This document shows, piece by piece, positions 1-6,207 of a stretch of 9,817 nucleotides of DNA (the first letter of the stretch is position 1; every line of letters begins with the position of its first letter). Source of the stretch: Nitrospirota bacterium (GTDB taxonomy: Bacteria; Nitrospirota; Thermodesulfovibrionia; Thermodesulfovibrionales; JdFR-85). The DNA is taken from positions 1 through 9,817 of the forward strand of contig WFTX01000263.1 of NCBI GenBank assembly GCA_015485235.1, read 5' to 3'. The translations under genes and the position numbers were made by a program. The notes beneath the pieces were generated by a model. That model did no database searches, had not been told where the DNA came from, and saw only the letters and a program-made list of their open reading frames with translations.

Positions 1-2867
1 TATTTGAAGGAAATTCCCTTGGCTGTCAATTCACGATACAGAATCTTCTGTACAGATCTGATAAGAGGCTCTATTTCTATCTCTTCAGTCTTCAGTTTGA
101 CCTTCCCGGCCTCTATCCTTGAAATATCAAGCAGGTCGGAGACCATTGAGGCCAGCCTTGTTCCCTCGTTGTGGATTGTCTCCAGATAGTTTTTTGCCTT
201 CTTTCCTGTAACTACATTGTCAAGGAGCATCTCCGAGAGTCCGACGATGGCGGAAAGGGGCGTCCTGAATTCATGGGAGACCGACCTGATCAGGTCGGTC
301 TTTATCCTGTCGATCTCCTTCTCCTGTGTCACATCCCTCAGGACCTGGACAGAACCGTAGATCTCGCCATGGGGATCTATAAGGGGCAGGGAGTTTACCT
401 CGACTATATGATCAATACCCCCAACATTCAGGTTCAATTCCGCCTTTGCCTCTTCTCCACTGAGTGCTGTCTTTACAGGCAGCTCATCATTGCAGATCCC
501 GCCGAAGATTTCCTGATACTTTCTGCCTACAAGGTTCAGAACGGGGATGCCAAGGAGTCTTTCAAGAGACCTGTTTGCCGAGGATATAATCCCGTTTCTG
601 TCGACAGTGCAGACCCCCTCGGAGATTGTGTTGAGGATTGCCTCGGCAAGACCCTTCTCAATAATCCTGCTTTCATAGAGCTTGCTCCTTTCAAGGGCCA
701 CACCGAATATGCTTGTTATGATCCTCATGAGGTGGATGTCATCCTCCTTGAAGTCTGCAGGAGTCCTCCTCCCCAGTGTGAAGACACCTATGCACCTTTC
801 TCCTATACAGACAGGGAAGGCGAGGAGTGAGTGGATGCCTTCTTCCCTCAGTTCCTGGAGAGGGGAATAACGGTGTTCATCGTTGATGGATTTTATGTTG
901 ACAGGTGCCTGTGTTTCTACGGCATGGGTTTCCGGGGTAAGCCTCTCAATGGAGATTTCAGGGCTTAAAATCCTGATACCTTCTGCGTGGCTCAGGCGAA
1001 GATGGTTTTCAAATGTATTGGACCAGAAGAGAATGATCTCGGCCTTCAATGCATCCCTTATAAGGCTTGAAGAGAACTCTATCACATCATTGACGTCAAT
1101 TGCGGTGGCAAGTCTTTCCGTCAGGTTCAGGAGGCTTTCCTGTTCCTTGACACGCCTTTCCTTCTGGGCATGAAACATCTGTCTCATCTGCTCATAGAGT
1201 CTGATATTTTCGAGAGCCAGGCCGGCCATTTCTCCGACAGATCTCAGGATCCTCACATCCTCTTCAGAGAATGAGTAGGGTTTGTAACTGAAGAGGCAGT
1301 ACACTCCGAGTATACGTTCCTTTCCCTTGACCGGGATACAGCAGTAGCCCTTTATCCCTGATTGCCTGAGAACGCTCCTTGAGATTCTCCGGTCAACACC
1401 TATGTCAGATGTGGTTATCAGTTCCCCTGTAAGGGCCACCCTTCCCGGTATGTCCTCACCGAGCCTGATCCTTCCGGCCTCCTTCACAAATTCGTCTGAT
1501 ATGCCCCGGTGATAGGAACAGTTCAGTATCCTGCTTGACTCATCGAGTATGAAGAAGCCGCCGCCGTCCATTCCAAGCATGTCTATGAGCCTGTCAAGGG
1601 TGCTGGAGAGGACTTCGTCAGCCTTCAGCGATCTGTGGATTATGGTGGCGATGGAGTTCAGGAGCATGAGTTCCCTGTGCCGGCGGGAGATTTCCTTCTC
1701 ATAGATCTTGCTCTCGGTGATGTCCCGGAGGAGTTCTATTATCTCCATCGGTTCACCTGCGTTTCCCGTGATGGGACTTGCAACAATCTCTTCATAACGC
1801 TTTTCACCAGTGGATGTGTAGTGTTCATGGACATGCCTGAAGACCTCTCCCTCACTGAAGACGTGCTGGATAGGGCAGTCTTCTCCTTCATGCCAGCAGG
1901 GCTTGACCCCGTGATGGGAGACCTCAAAACACTTTCTTCCGACGATATCCGGACCGTACCGCCTCAGAGACGCCCTGTTGGCCCGGACTATCCTGTAATC
2001 ACGATCAATTATGAGTATTGCGTCCTGAATATTGTTCATGATCGTCTCAAGATGTTCCTTTGATTCCCTGAGTTCGGTCATCAGCCGGTGTTGAGGACGG
2101 AAGTCCTTGATTATTCCTATCTTTCCAGTGCTTTCTCCATCCTTTATGATCGGTGCACCTGTGATGAGTACGGGGATCAGGGAGCCGTCACGGGCGATGA
2201 GGCTGACCTCATAGGTTGAGGGGATGCCGGCCGCCCTCCTGTCTTCCAGTTCACGCCTTATGATCCGCTCGTTGGCCTCATCCACATAATCATAAACAGA
2301 TGTCCCGATTACCTCTTCCCTTCTGTAGCCCAGGAGTTTGGTGAAGGCTGGATTGATGTCCACTATCCGGTCATCTTCGTCAACCACCCACAAGGCGTCC
2401 ATCATGTTCTGGATATAGAGGTCCTTCCTTGTGAGTTCCTCTGTTTTCGCTCTCAGGCTCCGGGCCATCTCATTAAAGGCCCTTGTCACCTCACCTAATT
2501 CGTCTTCGGCAAGGACGGGGAAATCAATCTCAAGGTCACCGTCTCTTATCTTCTTTGCCCCTTCCGTTAGAAAGCGGAGGGATTTGTGAAGCCCCCTTGT
2601 GAGAAATAGTGAAAGCATGAATGCGGCAAAGAAAGAGTAAAAGGCGATACTCAGGAAATGACGGAATATCTCCTTCCGGGCATCATCGTGTATCCGGTCG
2701 AAATGTTCTGAATATTCAGGCGGGATATACTTTCCTTCAAGCGCCTCTTCTGCCCTGAAAATGTCTTTCAGTCCCTTGTCCAGGGTGAGCATGAGCGGCA
2801 GAAGTAGAAGTATGCTGAATATAAGGAAAGACAGAAAGATCTTATAGATTATCCTTGTCCTGAACAT
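1..2867 (-). CDS. Membrane-bound multi-PAS/GAF sensor histidine kinase (partial, C-terminus beyond the window)
   Basis: One uninterrupted minus frame of 955 codons from ATG 2867 to the window edge. Visible order: transmembrane helix 1 (about 8-28), a short external loop of about 40 residues, transmembrane helix 2 (about 68-90), HAMP (about 88-142), PAS1 (147-260), a Cys/His-rich PAS2 (271-386), GAF1 (405-556), GAF2 (577-730), PAS3 (735-849) and HisKA dimerisation domain (from 855). The phospho-acceptor is His865 in SVSHEFRTPLSAIVGLSEML. The HATPase domain is cut off by the window edge, not by a stop. The external loop is too short for a usual periplasmic sensor domain, so signals probably enter through the cytoplasmic PAS and GAF modules. 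The start is 5 bases after the stop of the YeiH-family gene with no clear Shine-Dalgarno, suggesting coupling. No response regulator is in view. The ligand is unknown. Confidence 0.95.
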   Translation of the reverse strand, partial: MFRTRIIYKIFLSFLIFSILLLLPLMLTLDKGLKDIFRAEEALEGKYIPPEYSEHFDRIHDDARKEIFRHFLSIAFYSFFAAFMLSLFLTRGLHKSLRFLTEGAKKIRDGDLEIDFPVLAEDELGEVTRAFNEMARSLRAKTEELTRKDLYIQNMMDALWVVDEDDRIVDINPAFTKLLGYRREEVIGTSVYDYVDEANERIIRRELEDRRAAGIPSTYEVSLIARDGSLIPVLITGAPIIKDGESTGKIGIIKDFRPQHRLMTELRESKEHLETIMNNIQDAILIIDRDYRIVRANRASLRRYGPDIVGRKCFEVSHHGVKPCWHEGEDCPIQHVFSEGEVFRHVHEHYTSTGEKRYEEIVASPITGNAGEPMEIIELLRDITESKIYEKEISRRHRELMLLNSIATIIHRSLKADEVLSSTLDRLIDMLGMDGGGFFILDESSRILNCSYHRGISDEFVKEAGRIRLGEDIPGRVALTGELITTSDIGVDRRISRSVLRQSGIKGYCCIPVKGKERILGVYCLFSYKPYSFSEEDVRILRSVGEMAGLALENIRLYEQMRQMFHAQKERRVKEQESLLNLTERLATAIDVNDVIEFSSSLIRDALKAEIILFWSNTFENHLRLSHAEGIRILSPEISIERLTPETHAVETQAPVNIKSINDEHRYSPLQELREEGIHSLLAFPVCIGERCIGVFTLGRRTPADFKEDDIHLMRIITSIFGVALERSKLYESRIIEKGLAEAILNTISEGVCTVDRNGIISSANRSLERLLGIPVLNLVGRKYQEIFGGICNDELPVKTALSGEEAKAELNLNVGGIDHIVEVNSLPLIDPHGEIYGSVQVLRDVTQEKEIDRIKTDLIRSVSHEFRTPLSAIVGLSEMLLDNVVTGKKAKNYLETIHNEGTRLASMVSDLLDISRIEAGKVKLKTEEIEIEPLIRSVQKILYRELTAKGISFK
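278..301. repeat. Perfect 24-bp palindrome inside the histidine kinase H-box coding region
   Basis: Twelve bases AGACCGACCTGA (278-289) are followed directly by their exact reverse complement (290-301), with GATC-type symmetry at the centre (TGATCA). It encodes residues around KTDLIRSVSH next to the phospho-acceptor histidine. As RNA it could form a stem of about 10 bp. The symmetry is exact in the sequence; any function is unknown. Confidence 0.8.
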
Positions 2868-2872
2868 TTTGA

Positions 2873-3817
2873 TCAGATCGTCATTATGGAATAGGTTATG
2901 TACATGGCAATAAGGATCAAAATCAGCGCCAAAAAGGTGGCGATAACCGGCTTTCCGCCTGCCTCTGAAACAGAGTCGAAGTCAACCTTCATCCCGATCG
3001 CGGCAAGGGCGGTGGAGAGCGTGAACCTGCTTACCGGCCCGGAAATCCTTGTGAGCTTCTCCAGGTTGAAGATATTGACCGAGACAGCCAGGAGGAGAAA
3101 GGCGACCACGAACCAGGGTATGAAAAACCCCTTCCCCCTTTCTCTCGAGAGCAGAACCGAGAGGGTTATCACAAATGCAAGGAAGGAGATCCTGATAAGT
3201 TTGTATTTTACCGCCATGTTGACACAGTCGTTGCCACAAGTGCTTGCAGCAACCTTTACCTGCCCGAGCATGGGGAGCGACGTCCCGGTCAGAAAGGCGA
3301 ATTCCATCGGGTTCAGACCTATAAGGTCCCCTATCACAGGATAGAGTATCATCGCCATCAAGCCATATACCATTATGGTCAGGAGGGAGATGGAAGTCTC
3401 TTCACTTTCAGCGTTGATAAGGGGTGACACTATTGCGATGGCAGAGGCCCCGCAAGTGGACATGCCGGTAGCAAGGAGGATGGAAGTCTTCTTCTTAATA
3501 TTGAAAAACTGGGTGACCATATAGACACTCGCAAAGATGGATATGTAAGTTATAACCACTGGAAAGACCAGTTTCAAGTCAGGTCTTCCCACGTGGAGTT
3601 GCAGTCCGTAGAGGGCTATCCCTACGGGAAGGAAGAACTTGATGGTAACCTCCACCCCCTCGTTCAGGATATTTCTGTCTTCAAGTATGTTGGAAAAGAG
3701 CATGCCCAGAATTATGGAAATTACTAGGGCTTCAAAGGTCGGATGAATGTAGGAGAGGCTCGTTGCTATTATGGCTATGGAGATGGAGAAAAAAAGTCCT
3801 GTGAATTTTTTTGACAT
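2873..3817 (-). CDS. YeiH-family (UPF0324, putative sulfate exporter) integral membrane protein
   Basis: Polytopic membrane protein of the YeiH/UPF0324 family, annotated in databases as putative sulfate exporters with little direct evidence. The 314 aa contain about ten hydrophobic segments. The family signature appears as LATGMSTCGASAIAIVSPLI (residues 115-134), with a second conserved region near TGTSLPMLGQVKVAA (177-191) and a late ALAAIGMKVDF (271-280). It is somewhat shorter than typical members (about 340 aa). Cys122 belongs to the signature, whereas Cys194 and Cys198 (STCGNDC) sit in a loop. No Shine-Dalgarno precedes the ATG. It begins 33 bases after fdhE and ends 5 bases before the kinase, so it is probably cotranscribed with the kinase and perhaps with the formate dehydrogenase genes. 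The true substrate cannot be read from sequence; a formate, sulfite or other small-anion role is speculation. Confidence 0.87.
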   Translation of the reverse strand: MSKKFTGLFFSISIAIIATSLSYIHPTFEALVISIILGMLFSNILEDRNILNEGVEVTIKFFLPVGIALYGLQLHVGRPDLKLVFPVVITYISIFASVYMVTQFFNIKKKTSILLATGMSTCGASAIAIVSPLINAESEETSISLLTIMVYGLMAMILYPVIGDLIGLNPMEFAFLTGTSLPMLGQVKVAASTCGNDCVNMAVKYKLIRISFLAFVITLSVLLSRERGKGFFIPWFVVAFLLLAVSVNIFNLEKLTRISGPVSRFTLSTALAAIGMKVDFDSVSEAGGKPVIATFLALILILIAMYITYSIMTI

Positions 3818-3854
3818 TAAAGAAATAATATCAGAATTCAGACTCTTTTCTCAA
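3818..3854 (-). promoter_or_regulatory. Possible sigma70-like promoter directly before the YeiH-family gene
   Basis: In the 33-base gap after fdhE, TTGAGA (3854-3849, overlapping the fdhE stop) and TATTAT (3830-3825) are separated by 18 bases. Only 7 bases separate the -10 from the ATG at 3817, so transcription would begin at or next to the start codon. The gene has no Shine-Dalgarno sequence (the upstream bases are TATTATTTCTTTA), which fits a leaderless message. AT-rich gaps often contain such matches by chance, so confidence is low. Confidence 0.3.
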
Positions 3855-4597
3855 GATATTTTAATCATTCCCAGGGGATTGGGGGCATGTCTTTTGAAGC
3901 CCTTCTCCTGGGCTATCACATCAAGTGGAAGGCTCAACAGGTCGAGTATCCAGGGAGAGTGCTCAGCGAGAAGCTCCAGTTCAAACCCCTTCAGGTAGGA
4001 CTTGCAGGCATTACAGCTGTATATCTTCATTCCCTTTTCTTTTTCTGTTGTGATTATGCTTGTCTCTTCAGGTGTATCAGAGCCGCAGAAAGGACAGCCT
4101 GTCCTTCGCCAGGGTCCCATCGTCCCGCAGTAACTGCAGAGGAACCTTCTTTTTTCCTCCTTTTCAAGGAATGAGAGTACGGGGGCTCCGTTACAGACAG
4201 GACACCGGCCTTCTGCCCAGAAGATACCGTCGATGTTCATTCTCTCCTTTTCCGCTCTCAAATAGGGGCGGGCGATCAGAAAGAGTATCACCTCCAGTTC
4301 CTCTCTTTCAAAGGGAAGGGCCGGCATTTCGGGTATCCTGAGGGGTATCTCCCTGAGAGGAACCCTGCCTTCACAGACCTCCTTGCTGAGAAGATGTACA
4401 TCCTCTTCGTCCAGGCCGAAGGCCCTGCCTACAAGCGAGGTTATCTCATGGGCTTCCTTTTCCTCAACCCATAGTTCATGATTGAACATATCCTGAGGAA
4501 GGGAGACCTTCAGTTCATCAAGCCGCTCAAGTTTGTGATAGAGTTCCAATATGTCTTTCAGGTATGGCCGTTCCCTCACTATCTCTTCATAGCTCAT
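3851..4597 (-). CDS. fdhE: Formate dehydrogenase accessory/assembly protein FdhE
   Basis: Cytoplasmic iron-binding, rubredoxin-like assembly factor needed for active respiratory formate dehydrogenase; in E. coli it binds the catalytic subunit and is needed before Tat export. The 248 aa contain four CxxC pairs at Cys132/135, Cys154/157, Cys168/171 and Cys195/198. These include CPVCNGAPV, CSYCGT, CPFCGS and CNACKSYLKGFE, the order and words of this family. The C-terminus ends in GFKRHAPNPLGM, like the family's conserved terminal segment. It is shorter than E. coli FdhE (309 aa), with the difference in the less conserved N-terminal helical half. GGAGG lies 4 bases before the ATG, and the start overlaps the stop of the small upstream ORF. 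Position after fdnGHI matches the fdoGHI-fdhE arrangement, which strengthens the call. Confidence 0.93.
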   Translation of the reverse strand: MSYEEIVRERPYLKDILELYHKLERLDELKVSLPQDMFNHELWVEEKEAHEITSLVGRAFGLDEEDVHLLSKEVCEGRVPLREIPLRIPEMPALPFEREELEVILFLIARPYLRAEKERMNIDGIFWAEGRCPVCNGAPVLSFLEKEEKRRFLCSYCGTMGPWRRTGCPFCGSDTPEETSIITTEKEKGMKIYSCNACKSYLKGFELELLAEHSPWILDLLSLPLDVIAQEKGFKRHAPNPLGMIKIS

Positions 4598-4719
4598 GGA
4601 ACCTCCGGTATATTGAGGATTGCAGTTCTAAACAAAAGAATCCCTGTCAGTAACAGAAGTGAAAGGAAGAGCTGACGGTTGCCCCCGGCAATAGCATTAT
4701 GGCGTTCAAGGTTTCTCAT
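4594..4719 (-). CDS. Candidate small single-helix membrane protein between fdnI and fdhE
   Basis: A 41-codon open frame fills most of the fdnI-fdhE gap. I do not recognise it as a named family. The N-terminal part is polar and basic (MRNLERHNAIAGGNRQ), followed by a strongly hydrophobic stretch (LFLSLLLLTGILLF, residues 17-30) and a short tail RTAILNIPEVP, so a single membrane helix is predicted. Its TGA stop overlaps the fdhE ATG as ATGA, and the fdhE ribosome binding site (GGAGG) is inside its last codons, as in coupled genes. The start is preceded by AGGCG with 6-base spacing, a weak Shine-Dalgarno. It could be a small accessory or stabilising subunit of the formate dehydrogenase, or a leader-like ORF that controls fdhE translation. 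A chance ORF in an intergenic gap cannot be excluded. Confidence 0.5.
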   Translation of the reverse strand: MRNLERHNAIAGGNRQLFLSLLLLTGILLFRTAILNIPEVP

Positions 4720-4733
4720 TATTTTCGCCTGTA

Positions 4734-4769
4734 AGAGCCGGGAAAGGTCTTCAAACCCTTCCCGGCTCT
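4734..4769 (-). other. Strong hairpin just after fdnI (processing, attenuation or weak terminator signal)
   Basis: AGAGCCGGGAA (4734-4744) is perfectly complementary to TTCCCGGCTCT (4759-4769), giving an 11-bp GC-rich stem that can be extended by two G-C pairs across one bulged base. It starts 5 bases after the fdnI stop on the transcribed strand. It is not followed by a run of U (the next bases are TACAGGCGAAAAT), so it is not a classic intrinsic terminator. It may protect the 3' end of fdnGHI mRNA or reduce read-through into fdhE. Function is inferred; the pairing is plain in the sequence. Confidence 0.6.
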
Positions 4770-4774
4770 GAGTC

Positions 4775-5389
4775 TCAGTCTATACCCAGGTCTCTGGCCC
4801 ATTTGCCATGGTGCTTCTTCGCCCAGGCCCTTGTGACGGTTCCCCTGGTCATAACCCTGAATGTGCCTGGATTGGCCGCCGTTCCAAGGTAGATATGAAG
4901 GGGGACGGTTACGGCAAAAAGGAGAACGGCGATGTTATGCAGAAAGTGCCCGAAGAGGATGTTACCACGGGAAGAGGGAAACAGCCAGAGCATATAGCCG
5001 CTCAGAGAGATTGCCAGTCCACCTCCCACAACAATGAGGAGATAGAATATCTTCTGCCCAGCGTTCAGTTTTCCCTGAGGGGGAGGTTCGGCTGTCCTGG
5101 AGAAGTATCCGCCCAGTGAGGATATCCAGGCGGAGTCTTCCCTGCTGAAACGGAGGGATTCCCCTAAATAGTTACCAAAGGTCAAAATCAGGGAGATTGA
5201 GAAAACCACACCCGCCCACTCATGGATCACCTTTGCATTATGGACCCCGAAGAACATGGTGTTGATCCAGCTCAGGGTATGGTAAAGGAATCCGAGACCT
5301 GTAAGGAAGAGGATAGAGAAACTGGCAGCAAGCACCAGATGGTTGAATCTTTCAAACCCCGTTGTTTTCTGGACAAGATCCTTTTTCAT
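4775..5389 (-). CDS. fdnI: Formate dehydrogenase cytochrome b556 (gamma) subunit
   Basis: Di-haem membrane subunit that takes electrons from FdnH and reduces quinone. The 204 aa contain four hydrophobic helices near residues 17-37, 56-75, 112-135 and 148-170. Candidate axial haem ligands are His17, His56, His151 and His165. Their spacings (39 residues between the first pair, 14 between the second) equal those of His18/His57 and His155/His169 in E. coli FdnI, which is strong support. The segment HNIAVLLFAVTVPLHIYLG matches the family's last helix, and the motif NPGTFRVMTRGTVTRAWAKKHH is a typical C-terminal tail of this subunit. The start overlaps the fdnH stop by one base and is preceded by GGGGGTGAT, the same ribosome-binding word used before fdnH. 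A 177-base gap separates it from fdhE. Confidence 0.95.
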   Translation of the reverse strand: MKKDLVQKTTGFERFNHLVLAASFSILFLTGLGFLYHTLSWINTMFFGVHNAKVIHEWAGVVFSISLILTFGNYLGESLRFSREDSAWISSLGGYFSRTAEPPPQGKLNAGQKIFYLLIVVGGGLAISLSGYMLWLFPSSRGNILFGHFLHNIAVLLFAVTVPLHIYLGTAANPGTFRVMTRGTVTRAWAKKHHGKWARDLGID

Positions 5390-6195
5390 TATTCATCACC
5401 CCCTTCATCAATCTCTTTCGGGCCCACCGTTACATAATGTGTAGCAGCGGCAGCCACGGCACCGGCGAGACCAATAATGGTGAGTGGTTTCAGGATGCCT
5501 TTCCAGAGTCCGATAGTAGGTGAAAATGAGGGTTTGTCAGGCATCCCGTAAAAGGATGGGGCTTCCCTGAAGGCGAAAAGGACACCCAGGCCTCCCAGGT
5601 CGGCCTCGCCGTAAACCGCTTTGTATCCCGATGTCCTGGCCTCTCTGATAAGGTCCACACGGTCACCGTAACTTATAGCCCCGGTGGGGCATGTCTTGGC
5701 GCAGGCCGGTGAAAGCCCGTTTGCTATCCTGTCGGAGCATAAGTGGCACTTAGAAATCCTGTCGTTTTCATCATACCTTGGTATGTTGAAGGGACAGCCG
5801 GCCACACAGAACTTGCAGCCTATGCAACGGGCCTTGTTGAAGGCCACCGCCCCTTCCGGGGTACGGAAGAGCGCCCCCGGTGAGGGGCAGACCCTTATGC
5901 ATCCTGCGTCGGTACAGTGCATGCACCTCTGGCTGACGAAGAGCCACCTGAGCCCGTCCGGAGTGGAGGTCTCAACAAACCGAATTCTGTTGTAGAGGTT
6001 GGGTGTCAGATCAGGCGGATTCTCATAGGTCCCGCGATTTACCGTCCCCTCGCCAGGAAGTTTGTTCCATTCCTTGCAGGCGGTCTGACAGCCCCTGCAT
6101 CCTATACAGAGGTCAGGGGTTACAAGCAGGCCCTTTTTCCGGCCTATAATGTCAACGCCGCTCAACCTTCTTTTATCCATCTCTTCCAATGCCAT
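5389..6195 (-). CDS. fdnH: Formate dehydrogenase iron-sulfur (beta) subunit, four [4Fe-4S] clusters
   Basis: Electron-transfer subunit that carries electrons from FdnG to the cytochrome b subunit FdnI. The 268 aa contain sixteen cysteines in four ferredoxin-like groups: Cys30/33/36/40, Cys91/94/99/103, Cys124/127/130/134 and Cys150/153/165/169. This is the four-cluster pattern of FdnH, HybA and DmsB-type subunits. A single hydrophobic helix near residues 233-253 (KPLTIIGLAGAVAAAATHY) is the C-terminal membrane anchor typical of FdnH and absent from soluble relatives. There is no signal peptide, as expected for a protein exported in complex with Tat-targeted FdnG. The ATG lies 12 bases after the fdnG stop, with GGGGGTGA 7 bases upstream. 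The stop shares one base with the fdnI start (TAATG), implying translational coupling. At 268 aa it is slightly shorter than E. coli FdnH (294 aa). Confidence 0.96.
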   Translation of the reverse strand: MALEEMDKRRLSGVDIIGRKKGLLVTPDLCIGCRGCQTACKEWNKLPGEGTVNRGTYENPPDLTPNLYNRIRFVETSTPDGLRWLFVSQRCMHCTDAGCIRVCPSPGALFRTPEGAVAFNKARCIGCKFCVAGCPFNIPRYDENDRISKCHLCSDRIANGLSPACAKTCPTGAISYGDRVDLIREARTSGYKAVYGEADLGGLGVLFAFREAPSFYGMPDKPSFSPTIGLWKGILKPLTIIGLAGAVAAAATHYVTVGPKEIDEGGDE

Positions 6196-6207
6196 CAGAT
6201 CACCCCC

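Noticed and set aside
171..830. A 219-aa plus-strand ORF
   Set aside because: It lies antisense to the histidine kinase, whose minus frame shows PAS, GAF and HisKA motifs throughout; its own product has no recognisable motif.
1739..1927. Minus-strand ORF of 62 aa
   Set aside because: It is out of frame inside the histidine kinase, whose PAS2 frame is continuous here.
2898..3344. Plus-strand ORF of 148 aa
   Set aside because: It is the antisense shadow of the YeiH-family gene; its product is basic and without motifs.
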